Positions 34,381 to 45,677 of a stretch of 64,000 nt of DNA are shown here, piece after piece; position 1 is the stretch's first letter; every line of letters starts with the position of its first letter. Made by a program: the position numbers and the translations under genes. Source of the stretch: Atrina japonica. Lineage: Eukaryota > Mollusca > Bivalvia > Pterioida > Pinnidae. The notes below the pieces were generated by a model. That model was not told the DNA's origin, ran no database searches, and saw nothing but the letters and a program-made list of their open reading frames with translations. The DNA lies in contig BROG01000985.1 of the NCBI GenBank assembly GCA_030159075.1, positions 104,501 to 168,500 of the forward strand, written 5' to 3'.

Positions 34381-35234
34381 TCATTTAAAATAATATGCCT
34401 GTTCTATTTTGTCGTTATTCGTTAGTCTTGTAAGAAGGCCCATGATATATCTTGTGACATAATCTACAATTCTAAATGTGTCTCTGAGATTCTTCCTCTG
34501 TTTCATTATCTTTACTTTGGTTTCCGTATTGTTGAATTTTATAAGGACTGGCCTCGTTTGACCTCTCTTGCCTGGGATCCTGTTTATTGCTACCACCTCC
34601 TGTGGTTTGATGTCCACAATTACTTTTGTTTTCACCTTATCATTGAACTGTTTACGTAGACCAATAGGCCCAGTTCATGATTTTGATGTTATTTTTCCTG
34701 GAATATTGTTCATTGTAATTTGACATTTTTATAGCAGTATTGAACTGGGTTGTTAAATCTCTATTGTGTTCTTTGAGTTGATCAGTTTCTTTCTTCTGTT
34801 CTGCCACTTTCTCTGTCAACTGATGAACAGTCATCTCCAGATAATCTATTTTGTCATTTAGATTCTCCGTTCGCTTTCTCACCTTTCTTTCTATTTCTTG
34901 ATCTATTTCTTTCTTCACTTCTTTTGCAATATTTTCCTTTGTCTCAATGATTACAGTTTTCACAATCTTTAAAATCATTTCTTCCAAATCTCCTTGTTTA
35001 ACAATTTGCTTCAGGGCATCATTTAGGTTTTTCTTTTTCACAGTTTCTTTCAGCCCTGATTTAATGTCTTCAATGTCTTTCTGAATGGTATCAGTATCCA
35101 AAACAAAACTATCTCCAGAGTTGTTGATTAGTTCTGACTGAGATTCAGATTTTTTCCTTTCTTTTGTAGAATCTCTATTCAACTGTAATCTGGTCTGTGG
35201 TATGCTTTTTCCCTCTAACAGATGACTGGCTCAT
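34381..35234 (-). pseudogene. LINE ORF1 remnant (coiled-coil nucleic-acid chaperone type)
   Basis: A long basic/acidic coiled coil (KEVKKEIDQEIERKVRKRTE, then DYLEMTVHQLTEKVAEQKKE) is followed by YSRKNNIKIMNW, as in L1-type ORF1 proteins. After a frame change and a deletion it continues with VVAINRIPGKRGQTRPVLIK, the conserved C-terminal block. An ATG at 35234 begins the reading but is followed by a stop after 19 codons, so a frame change is needed at the start as well. Confidence 0.8.
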
Positions 35235-35404
35235 TGTGGTTATAGAGTTAATGTATTACAGTTAATTACCCAGGTGTATTAAATCCAGCGGTAATATGTG
35301 GATATTGCGTCAATATCTTCCATGACGTCATTGCTTTAAACCGGGATAAATATGAGCCATTTTACCAATTATTTCAGGTTTGAATGTAATTGATATTGGC
35401 TGCT

Positions 35405-35672
35405 ATTGTTGTTTAACGTCCCACTCAAGAATATTTCACTCATATGGAGACGTCACCATATGCCTGTGAAGGGCTACAAATTTTGGCCTATGCTCGGCAC
35501 TTACGGCCATTGAGGGTTCTTTAACGTGTCGACACCTTATGTGACACGGGACCTTCAATTTTTACTGTCTCATCCGAAAGACAGAAAACCAACCTGCCAC
35601 CGGCGGGACTCGAACTCACGACCTCACGATCCAGAGTCGAGCGCGCTACCGACTGAGCCAGAAAGGCTCAAC
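35405..35672 (-). mobile_element. SINE, family B, minus strand
   Basis: The tRNA-like head lies at 35590-35672 (CTGGCTCAGTCGGTAGCGCG and GAGTTCGAGTCCCGCCGG on the minus strand). The body has CTCCATATGAGTGAAATATT and the end is near GTTAAACAACAA. The target duplication is unclear. Confidence 0.92.
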
Positions 35673-35917
35673 ACATGATGTTACAAGATACCTAAGACGG
35701 GGACAAAATGAAAAAAAAAGACGAAAACATGATTCCTTTAACAATTGAAATAAATCTGGGTGAAATATCAAAATATATATTTTACATCTACCATCATAAC
35801 AAGGGAAAATGTATATTGATTCATATCGGACTAATTTGAAGTGTGTTAAGAACTAAAATACTTTTAAAATGTTAAAACAAACCAATATCAATTACAATGT
35901 CAATTATCTAGAAGTAC

Positions 35918-36146
35918 ATATAGTTAAATGGGACTAATTCATGTACCACGTGATACCCAATAACATTTGTGCGGTACTAGTATCTCCAATGGTGATGGAA
36001 CTTACCTTTACGTAATCCTTCCGCTGAAATAACGTTAGTACGGGATATCGTCTTCTAGATTCATTTCATCACTAATAGAAACAAAAGTCTCGCACAAACG
36101 TTATCGGGTATCACGTGGTACATGAATTAGTCTCATTTAACATATA
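35918..36146. mobile_element. MITE with 54-bp terminal inverted repeats
   Basis: The left arm contains TAATTCATGTACCACGTGAT and the right arm its exact inverse ATCACGTGGTACATGAATTA. The arms match at about nine bases in ten over some 54 bp, to GTTAAATG / CATTTAAC at the ends. The core is about 115 bp and non-coding. Confidence 0.88.
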
Positions 36147-36313
36147 TTATTGTATTGCTTATATGCCACAAGCATTATTTGCAATTATAATCAACCTGAA
36201 CATAAAATATAACATCCGTGTTTGTAAATCCCAATATGCCATGAATTTTGAAAAAAATTTTTTTTAAAATTTTTTAACATATTATTGGACGTCTGCTAAT
36301 GTGAACACATAGG

Positions 36314-36396
36314 TTCCATTCATATCACATTTATGATGCCAGAGGCTCGCAAAATAGAAAATTTATATGAATATCATAAATGTGATATGAATGGAA
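36314..36396. repeat. Perfect 24-bp inverted repeat, hairpin
   Basis: Positions 36314-36337 and 36373-36396 are exact reverse complements (core CATTCATATCACATTTATGA), separated by 35 bases. Pairing outside the arms is weak. The size is compatible with a microRNA-precursor-like hairpin, but a young palindromic insertion is equally possible and there is no evidence of expression. Confidence 0.75.
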
Positions 36397-36722
36397 ACTC
36401 GTGGCAGATTCTTTTATTTCATATGATCAAATATTTGCAACAAAAACAGCTTTATCTGATTACGGGGATGAAAATCTATATTCTCCCTTCTGTCAAGTTG
36501 ACCAAATAAGTAAAATACTTGCGCAGAAACAAGTGCACAAAATATATTGTAAATATGCATATATTTGAATACATACATTCAGCTTACATTTTAAATTATT
36601 ATTTGCATCTAAGTATACTTGATCAAATGTTGAAATTAGCAAAATTGGCGACTTGAATATATAAAAAAAATTTAAATTATCTACACAACATGTTTCATTC
36701 GATTGAACCCATTCAAGTTCAA

Positions 36723-36723
<1 letters not shown>

Positions 36724-36809
<86 letters not shown>

Positions 36810-36880
36810 GTTAGGTCCATTTATATATATAATATATATATATATCACATCTCTTTTTTTTTTTTTTTTAAAAAAAAAAA
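36724..36880. repeat. (TA)n microsatellite followed by T/A runs
   Basis: About 40 TA units, a short second TA tract at 36822-36844, then about 17 T followed by about 14 A (an almost perfect T-A palindrome). Confidence 0.95.
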
Positions 36881-36889
36881 AAATAATTT

Positions 36890-38374
36890 TATCAATGTTT
36901 ACACGTCCCCACTACAGTTTACATCCCAATCTCTTTCAAAACTTGCTGTATGCAATGTATCAAATGTCAAAGTCAATTATCTATGTGAAATTTTTTATTG
37001 TTCGCGCGGTTAATATGAGAGAACTTTTTACAACAACACATTCTTCCAAATGTTGCTTACATTAACACAGAAATAATTCCCTACAGTAGATTTATTTTCA
37101 TTCTCTTTAAATCTGAATGTTATTCACTTATCTGATCATTTTGAATCGACTGCAACGATATACTGATTCTATGACGTACAAGCCACGGCGGCGAACAATA
37201 CAATTAAAACACCATGATGCAAACACGAGGTAAGATTTTATTTCTTGAAGGTCCGTATAGTTATAATATAAAGTTCAGTACGCCCTTGCAATACGGAACG
37301 TCGTTTTGAACTGCAGTTGGATACAAAAATTCTCCCAGAATACCTTTTCTGGACGAAATTCTATTTATCCAAAATATTTGGTAACGACATTAAAATATCT
37401 CAAATGTGGGTATACAATTAATCAAATATGGGGCATGTGATGCATTTGCCTAAAATATAGACAGGGTGATCAAGTTCAATGCTACCTCTTCCTTCTTGTT
37501 GCAAAAAAAAAATAATAATTAATAAAATCAAGTAGGAAGTTATTATTAAAGAAATGTCATATTTGCTCTCCCAGTTTGCTGATGATATAACATCGATTAT
37601 TAATGGAACAACAAGGTCTTTCACTGAAGATTTAGATACACTTTAGAAAATGGTAAACTATTTTGACTAAAATTATTCAGATAGTAATCAGGCTGTATGG
37701 ATAGGGATACGATTTTGGTTAAGAAAGCATCACAGATTGAAATTATGAACATAAATTCAAAATTCTAGAAATAAATCTTTGAACCTAAACGAAATAGTGC
37801 AAAAAAATAAAAGTGTTTGGAAACAACAACCAAGACTATGAGACAGTGGTGTAGCAGGTAGTTCAGGCAAACATACAAATCTATATGATTATTTATGCCA
37901 AGTACTACATATATATATATATTGTGAAACTAAAAGAAAACGTCCTCTGTATGTGTGCTTAATAGAAATATCTATCTATTGCATAGAATATAACAAAATT
38001 TTCTACTAAACACGTGTTGATAAACATTGGGATAAATGAGACAACATATGTTAATGACACAACAACACACAATACTACGCTTTTAACAATACGTCTTACC
38101 TATTTGCCATTTTAGATGTATATCTGGGCAAAATGAAAGAAGCCCCATTACTCTCAAATTAAACATGGCAGGCACATGGGTGTACTTGATACTTACAGAA
38201 TATGCTATCACTATTTGTTTTATATATAATCTAAGTACTTTTATGTATGTAATATCTATATTAAAATTGCTTAAGAAACCCAGGATTGGTATTTTTTTCG
38301 ATTGCAATTGATTAACTCAACATGATAATATAATTTTTTGCAAATGAATACCACACTACACCTGAACTTATCGT
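36890..38374. other. Spacer downstream of the polymerase relic
   Basis: No polymerase-domain motifs or other Polinton genes were seen here on the minus strand. Short ORFs only. Confidence 0.4.
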
Positions 38375-40639
38375 TTAACCAGTTTGATGTTCTTTCAAAC
38401 TCAACCATCGTAATGCTAGGTTGGAATACTGTCGTGCCGAAGGATATCCCCATGGAGGTATGATAGCAATCGTATCTTTTTGCATGTGATTGCGACGATA
38501 TGCTATATTCCCTGTACTGGCAAACGTAATCGATTCAGCAAATGGGTCCACATCGGTTAGTTTCAAACACATGCTTTGAAAATGCATACAAGCCTGTCGC
38601 AAAATAGTCACGTCCGATTCACAGTATTCTTCTAATTCCGGTTGCAAATGAAAAATCTCACCCTTTCGAATTTGGTCTTGATACCACTCTTCAAAATCAC
38701 GACGTACATCAGGTTTCATACCTTCTGGGTTGTAATACATACCTGGGGGATATACCCCTATGTTATCAACATTAGCTTCTGTTTTGAACAAATGTGGAAA
38801 GTATCCTTTCTTGAGTTCAGTCAATCCAAAAGGAAATGACAAGAAATTACACGAGTCTATAAACCTGATGTTTCCTGTCGTCATAGACATAATCTTAGAA
38901 CTGTTCATGATCACATCAGGTATTTAACAGGCATGATGTACCAGATGATGTAAAATAAACTCTCCATCGTACTCTTTAAAGTTAGGGGCAATAACTATAG
39001 CTCCATCATGTAAAAGTTTCTCTCTTTGATGTATGTCATCATACACAGTCGTTTCAAATATCCAACTCAAAAAATCAGTGAGTGTCGTGGTACCTCGGAA
39101 TGTAATACGATGATCCTCTATGGTTTTACACTGCTCACACCAGTACATATGGGACATACTCGATGAGCGATACATAGATTAGGTTTGTGTTCTCCGGTAT
39201 CCTGGGTACACTCAAAATCATAAAAATGTAATAAGGGGGTGAAGATGATGCATCCTGAGAAGGGATCTGTTGTATAAAACAACGATGATCTAGATCCACA
39301 ATCTGTTTACAATAGCGACATTTTTTCTTCTTTTGTTGACAACAGTGTTGTGTGAATTGTTTCTTACTTATCCATAATTGACAAGTGGGGCAACGAGTCA
39401 TTAGCGCATTACTACTATAAGGTTTCAAATGATTCTCGTAACACTGAGTCGATGTGAATGTCTCCTGACAATGTGTACACTCTATAGGTTTTATCGTGTT
39501 GTGGGGGACGCAGGGCCACGGTGCAAAACAACGAAAGCAACATTGAGAGCATCGGTGATCTTCTACATGATTATACCCCACATCACAACAATCACAATAG
39601 TAATTATATTCCAAGAGTAAAAGTTCAGATATAGATACTATACAGTTGTAATGGTGATCATCGTATAAGACGTGAATGGGGGCCCCGGATCTTACACCAC
39701 TATACAGTACATTTAATGTCAATCGTTTTGCTTTGGTATTCAGTTCGTAGATTTTCAAACGGTAGTGTGGTAACAACACGGTCTGAAAACGTTGCCATTC
39801 CTCAGGATCACTCTTTTGCTGGGGATTACATCCAGCTTGCTGCATTAAGGCATGAGCTTCTCGTCGTTGAAGAGTATGTTTACTTGCATCGCCATAAATA
39901 AAATTTTTCCAATATCGTTGCCAGTTTTTGTACTTGTCTCCATCTCCAAGTCCAGGTTTCTGACAATGTAAAAGACCAACTACAATAGCACGAGCTAAAC
40001 CGGTCTTGTCTTTATTCTTGATCTGTATCAAACTTCTCTTCTTGTTCAGAAACACATTTTTATCAAAACTGAGATGATATTTCCGTTTTCCACTTCAGCT
40101 GCCTACAGGTTGTATGCTAAACCGGTCTTGTCTTTATTCTTGATCTGTATCAAACTTCTCTTCTTGTTCAGAAACACATTTTTATCAAAACTTAGATGAT
40201 ATTTCCGTTTTCCACCTCAGCTGCCTACAGGTTGTATGACATGGATCACTGACATGACTCTGTTGTACTTTCTCAATTTTCTCCATGAGTAGATCAGCAT
40301 TCAGGTCTTTGGCATCCGTAAATTCTACCCACACTTCACTTTTTAAAGATGGATGATGTATATTGACTCGTATCTTATCCCGATCTTCAGACTGTAGTTT
40401 GTTCTTAATAGAAGTCAACATATGATCTAATACCTCTGATACCAAGTGTATGGCATCTTTAGAAAAATGTTTAAACCTGACTTGGTACACATTCGAAGCC
40501 GTTTTAAATTTGCGTGATTTACGTTCACTAAGGGTGTCTACTTCATAGTATTCACTATAATCAGTGACTTATCTATTTGCATTTTCGCCTGTTCTTGTCT
40601 TTCATTTAACAATAAATCAAAGTTAGGTAAATTAGCCAT
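38375..40639 (-). pseudogene. Protein-primed family B DNA polymerase relic (Polinton/Maverick type)
   Basis: On the minus strand the reading starts at an ATG (40639) and continues through several frames. An N-terminal region with many Cys/His pairs (residues from ORF 40055-39135, CDCCDVGYNHVEDHRCSQCC and further CxxC pairs) precedes a 3'-5' exonuclease domain. That domain has all three motifs: YDFECTQDTGE (Exo I, near 39220), NFKEYDGEF (Exo II, near 38965) and EYCESDVTIL (Exo III, near 38615). FGLTELKKGYFPHLF and the IIPPWGYPSARQYS-to-ALRWL block follow, as in DNA_pol_B_2 proteins of Polintons. The palm/finger polymerase motifs are missing because the homology stops at 38375. At least four frameshifts or stops and a 122-bp internal duplication disable it. 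Confidence 0.82.
39994..40237 (-). repeat. Recent 122-bp tandem duplication inside the polymerase relic
   Basis: 39994-40115 and 40116-40237 are nearly identical; two single-base differences were noticed (GAG/TAG near 40064/40186 and CACTTCAG/CACCTCAG). The duplication breaks the reading frame. Its low divergence makes it much younger than the frame lesions need be. Confidence 0.9.
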
Positions 40640-40884
40640 TCCGTGTGTATGCTTCCGTTGTCGAATCTAAAATGAAGTACAGTAACTGTATACACGTATT
40701 TATAATAAGAAAGAAATAACTGTATAGATACTCAAACGAAGTATAATCACACATATATATTCATAACGCTGTTTTTTCTAGTTTTTTATGTTTACAGGTA
40801 CATAAAACTAGAAATTATTTTATTTCGTTTTATTTTCACATAGAATCAGAAACACTAAAAACTAGTGACAGTATTTGCCTAAAA

Positions 40885-41015
40885 AACAGGTGGCCAGATG
40901 TTTAAAACATGTAACCAGATGACAGGTGGCCAGATGTCAAAAACAGGTGGTCAGATGCCAAGTGTCAAGATGTCTAAAACAGGTGGGCAGATGACAGGTG
41001 GGCAGATGTAAAAAA
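40885..41015 (+). repeat. Short tandem repeat with CAGGTGGCCAGATG motif
   Basis: About nine copies of CAGGTGG(C/G)CAGATG or variants, spaced by ACAAAAA/TCTAAAA links. Confidence 0.85.
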
Positions 41016-41039
41016 CAATGTGTTATTCTGTAGCGGCGA

Positions 41040-42430
41040 GTGTAAAAATATTGTAGTGATTAAACACTACTTAACAGTGTATATTCGCTCAACATTAAAC
41101 GTTTTATTTCATTTGTGTTTTTGTTATCACTGAAGTATTCACTTCAATAGATTAAAGTCTAATATAGTAAGTCATGTGACTAGAGAGAGGTTCAGTTAGG
41201 CCTCTGAAAACTCATTGTAGATCCGAGGCTCGAGGTGTTAATATCATAAGAAAACCACTACTAGCATGGGTCAGTGTTTGAAGTTTTTTATTAGATAGGG
41301 CTAGATTTTTTTCCATGCATTAAAATGCAAAATATCTCAGAAGTAAAAAATAAGTCACATGACTTTAAAAACTAGAGAATATGTTCAGTTAGACCTCTGA
41401 GAGCTCATTTACGGTCTGGAGCTCGAAGTGTCAACATCGTCAGAAAACTACTACCAGCATCGGTGAGTGTTTGAATTTTTATTTGACACTGGTGAGTCTA
41501 AATTATAGTAGTGACTAAACACTACTTAGTGTGCGAACTTCATTTAGATCACAAGTCCGAAACGATTTAGAGTTGAAATCCGCTTAGGCATGCCAGCTGA
41601 TGACACTAGTGTGACGTCACCAAGTCAGCTGTCTTGCAGGATGGTAGGTCTCTCCATTTTGTTATGCCAGTCACGGTAAGATGTTGAACTTTTAAAGATA
41701 AAAACGAGTACTCTTGATACATTTTCAACACATCAGTACACAGAATAGTGTACTTAACAAACTGTCATTCCACATGGAAAGACTCGGATGTGTTTACTAA
41801 GGTAAAATAGAATGACAATCGTTAGGTTGCTACTCGCTACTGTATCAGCCTATATTCGCTCAACATTAAACATTTTATTTCATTTGTGCTTTTGTTATGA
41901 CTGAAGTATTCACTTCATTAGATGAAAGTCTAATATAATAAGCCATATGACTAGAAAGAGGTTCAGTTAAGCCAGTGAGAGCTCATTTGAGATCCGAAGC
42001 TTGAGGTGTTAACATCATAAGAAAACCACTATCAGCATGGGTGAGTGTTTCATTTTTTATAAGATAGGGCTAGATTATTTTCCATGCATTAAAATGACAA
42101 ATATCGCAGAAGAAAAAAATAAGTCACATGACCTTAAAACTAGAGAATAGGTTTAGTTAGACCTCTGAGAGCATTTGCGATTCGGAGCTCGATGTATCAA
42201 CACCGTCAGAAAACCACTGCCAGCATGGGTGAGTGTTTCATTTTTTATAAGATAGGGCTAGATTATTTTCCATGCATTAAAATGACAAATATCGCAGAAG
42301 AAAAAAATAAGTCACATGACCTTAAAACTAGAGAATAGGTTTAGTTAGACCTCTGAGAGCATTTGCGATTCGGAGCTCGATGTATCAACACCGTCAGAAA
42401 ACCACTGCCAGCATGGGTGAGTGTTTGAAT
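41040..42430 (+). repeat. Higher-order tandem array with E-box and splice-donor-like sites
   Basis: Five units of about 180-200 bp are arranged in two larger blocks about 780 bp apart; both blocks start with TATTCGCTCAACATTAAAC. The last two units (42041-42228 and 42229-42416) are identical over 188 bp. Every unit has an E-box-like palindrome (GTCATGTGAC, GTCACATGAC or GCCATATGAC). About 99-109 bp further on comes CAGCATGG or CAGCATCG directly followed by a donor-like GTGAGT or GTCAGT. No gene is joined to these sites in the sequence seen. Confidence 0.85.
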
Positions 42431-42784
42431 TTTTATTACATAGGCTTATTGTTTACCTACTGAAACATTTATTTTCAATATCTCAGAAAAATTAGTGAGC
42501 TATCAATGTTAATAAGGATTTCATTACTTACAACTTAATTATGTTATCAGGGGAATACCCCATCATCTAATCAACGTTCATTCACTCTAGACCTCAAGAC
42601 TGGGAAAAACCCATCTCCTTTTAGCAACTCTCGTCAACTCACGTAAACTCTCGCCGACTGTGGTGACACTTACTACTGATTTCACGCCAAGTTTCAAACC
42701 TGGAAAAACCAAAAGTTTCGGTTTTAAAAATAGATTCACTCTCAACCCAAAACTGGAAAAACCCAACTTCCAGTTTTTAGCCGT
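42431..42784. other. Spacer before the promoter-like cluster
   Basis: Loose repeats of CTCTCG(T/C) and AACTCACGT and two ACTGGAAAAACCCA-type blocks. No gene. Confidence 0.35.
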
Positions 42785-42952
42785 TGACTTCTCGTGAACT
42801 CACGTGACCTCTCGTGACCCCGACCTCTTATAACGAGGGCTCTCATTGGCTCGTTATCCAAGATGGCCGCCCCACAACCTTCCACTTCCGGTCATAGACA
42901 CGACTCCGAACTCAACGATTGGCTCTTTCTCAGTATTGCCATGACAACATGA
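42785..42952 (+). promoter_or_regulatory. Promoter-like motif cluster with a 29-codon start ORF
   Basis: Within 170 bp are CTCACGTGACC (E-box), CTTATAACG (weak TATA), ATTGG twice (inverted CCAAT), AAGATGGCCGCC (YY1-like), ACTTCCGG (ETS/GABP-like) and ATTGCCATGACAAC, which fits the RFX X-box pattern RYYNYYN(1-3)RRNRAC. The ATG inside the YY1-like site (42863) has a good Kozak context and opens a 29-codon ORF starting MAAPQPSTSG and ending at 42952. It could be a first exon of a gene outside reach or a chance cluster; no downstream exon was found. Confidence 0.35.
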
Positions 42953-43353
42953 TCTCACAACTTTTATTGTCGCATGAATTTCCAGAAGAATTTGAATTTG
43001 TATAATACAAACTTTGGTAGGTTTTCTGACACTGCTGCATGCATGTCTATTAAAGCTGGTTTCAAATCATTGTTTCTTACATAATTACGATATTTGTTTG
43101 TGAGCTTGAACCAAAGTATGACTTTGCAAACTGTTGGAAAAAACAGCTCTTTATGTAGGTGGAATCTTATCTGGATGATTCCGAACTTTCGTCTTCATCG
43201 ACCAGACAATTAAAAAACAGACACACACAACACACCAATTAATGCAGTTAGAAACGTTTAGGCCAACCAAAATGTAACTAGCTAGCATATTCTAAGAATC
43301 TTTCGCAAGTAAACCAGCAAATTCCCTCACAAATATCAATTGAGGTTCCAGAC
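42953..43353. other. Spacer
   Basis: No gene, repeat or exon recognised downstream of the promoter-like cluster. Confidence 0.35.
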
Positions 43354-43607
43354 ACATACACACACACACATACAGAGACACACATACACACATACACACA
43401 GACGGACACACACATATACACACATACACACACATAGACAGACACACACACATACACAGACAGACACACAGACATACACAGACACACACATACAGACAGA
43501 CACACAGACACATACGCGCACAGACAGACATACACACAGATACACAGATACGCACACAGACACATACACACATACACAGACACACACCCACAAACACACA
43601 CAAACAA
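43354..43607. repeat. (CA)-rich compound microsatellite
   Basis: CACACA, CATACA and CAGACA units mixed over 250 bp. Several long overlapping ORFs on both strands (poly-VC and poly-TH) are artefacts. Confidence 0.97.
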
Positions 43608-44014
43608 TCAGCGTTCTGTTATTATGCAGATGGAAAATGGAAAAATAAAATCTTTATAACTTTCATATGAGTCAAATTACGTCAGATTATGTACCCATTG
43701 GTAGTTAGATTATGACGTGATGCATGCGTCTGATGTATTTCTATACAGTCAATAAAAAACAGAATACAAATTTTGGGTGTGTGGTTGCATGTTTGCATGT
43801 GAGTGTGTGTATGTATGTGTTATTTATGCTATTGTAATATAATAGTCCTGAGGAAGAGACGGGTCGTATCGGAAATTTGACTCCATTTTTTGCCCGTGCC
43901 GTTAGTCATTTATAATTCATTTCATGACCTGCATCTATTTGCATAGGTTCAACACCTTTGGATATATAGTGTTGGTTATTTTAGTACTTCTCCGGTGGAT
44001 CCCGTAATACTCTA
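43608..44014. other. Spacer
   Basis: GAAGAGACGGGTCGTATCGG near 43855 resembles the antisense of retroelement linker sequences, but is too short to call. Nothing else seen. Confidence 0.3.
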
Positions 44015-44686
44015 TACAAAAAAATCCGCGGGTATGACGAACATGCTTATAACGAATTTACGCTTATAACGAAGTTATTCCTGTTCTCCTCCTCACCTTT
44101 TTATCACGAAGTTTTTTTTTTTAAAAAAAATATCTAATCGATCTCCTCTGTCATACAACCTACACGGATATATCAAATGCAATATTTCAATGTTATTTAC
44201 ATTTATTTTATTTTTATTGTATGTACACGTTTTAGATTATAATTTTAGAATCCAGAGAATAATGTTATCGCTGAAGTCTAACACAATAATGTAATGTATT
44301 TTCCATATTGTTCCCTTAATTCTCGACAAGAATCAGTACAGTGCAGTGGAATATTCCAATCATTTTCGACCGAGGAATTGGGATTCAATTCTTAAATGTG
44401 GCACTATTTTTATAAATAGAACTAATACCATTCATGTGAATATAAAAAAATGTATAAAAATGAACTGAAAAAACATTTTTCTCTGAAAAAGTCGTCATTA
44501 TACTTTACGATAATGCAAACATAGGTATACATGTTTAATTGGAGTTTTCTTATGTAAAGTGATTACGCTATTTTATAACGAATTCTTTATATTCAAGTTA
44601 CGAATTTCGTTATAAATGTATAATAAATTACGCTTATAACGAACTTTTCAAGAACGTCCACAGAAATTCGCTATATCAGAGCTTCA

Positions 44687-44691
<5 letters not shown>
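44015..44691. mobile_element. Tigger/mariner-like MITE
   Basis: The right end, on the minus strand, is TACAGTGAAGCTCTGATATA followed by GCGAA; TATAACGAA repeats are present near both ends (44050-44075 and 44560-44645). It abuts TA at both ends. The ends are of the TACAGTGAAxCTC...TATAxCGAA type known in the Tc1/mariner superfamily. The left end is more diverged and there is no transposase. Confidence 0.6.
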
Positions 44692-44752
<61 letters not shown>

Positions 44753-44754
44753 AT

Positions 44755-44791
<37 letters not shown>
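44692..44791. repeat. (TA)n(GA)n compound microsatellite
   Basis: About 32 TA units with interruptions, then about 17 GA units, immediately beside the MITE end. Confidence 0.95.
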
Positions 44792-44794
<3 letters not shown>

Positions 44795-45043
44795 GTGATA
44801 TTTATCATACTTTTGTATGTCCTCTCTTTAATGACCATACTATGCCTGTATAATATCTGCATTTAAAATATTTATTGATCATTTCGTTTGTAAAAAGCTT
44901 TCAGAGTCAATACCATTTTAAAAGCTTTAATCAACATATCACATTGAAGTCTAGTAAATAGTAAACATTTAATGAACTTGATATGTACTTTAGTAGAAAA
45001 TACAGAAACATGACAGTTTCCGTAATCATGCACATGATACATC

Positions 45044-45148
<105 letters not shown>

Positions 45149-45150
45149 GC

Positions 45151-45670
45151 TTAATCGATGTTGCTAGGATAACATCAGGTTGCTAGGGATGTCTATTCAA
45201 TAGAATTTTCCAGGAATCTGAATTGTATCATTCAATATAATTCAATATAATGTTAGAATGTGTTTGTTTTTATTCATATTAATCACAAAATTTGATGAAA
45301 AGCATTATATAATTTGTATACCACACTTAAATGCATGGTTGCTATGGTGTATTCATAGTTGCTATGAAAAATAATAATTAACAAGGATGAGGTCAAGCCT
45401 AATTATATGTACATATAATTACAATGATATAATAAACAACAAGTTATATAATAATATTTGTATTATCTGGAAAAATTTTGTAAAATGCCGGTTTTAGGGA
45501 ACCTAGTATATGTTGCTAGGATAACATTTGGTTGCTAGGGATGTCTATCAAACAGAATTTCTACTGGAATATGAATTGTACAATATAATGGTAAAACATA
45601 CTTGCATTTCTTCATATTAATCATAGATTTTGATGAAAAGCATTGTAGAATTTGCACAATTCACTAAAAT
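45151..45670 (+). repeat. Direct duplication, offset about 352 bp, with X-box-like motifs
   Basis: 45160-45300 and 45512-45650 share GTTGCTAGGATAACAT, GGTTGCTAGGGATGTCTAT, a GAATTGTA block and TTTGATGAAAAGCATT. Between them lies AT-rich sequence with GGTTGCTATGGTG. Confidence 0.82.
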
Positions 45671-45677
45671 GCACTGT

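Larger units (their letters stand above)
31490..35234 (-). mobile_element. Degraded L1/Tx1-like LINE with ORF1 and ORF2
   Basis: Read on the minus strand, the order is ORF1 (about 35234-34381), a spacer, then ORF2 with apurinic endonuclease, linker and reverse transcriptase (33736 to about 31490). Frameshifts and stops are frequent and parts of both ORFs are deleted, so it is immobile. A TA-flanked MITE (31671-31852) is inserted in the reverse transcriptase C-terminal region. No poly-A tail or target duplication was found. Confidence 0.85.

Noticed and set aside
37180..37235. ATGATGCAAACACGAG followed by GTAAG as a possible first exon
   Set aside because: Six codons with no downstream exon; insufficient support.
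43278..43648. Several long ORFs on both strands (Cys/Val-rich and Thr/His-rich)
   Set aside because: They are translations of a CA-type microsatellite in all frames.
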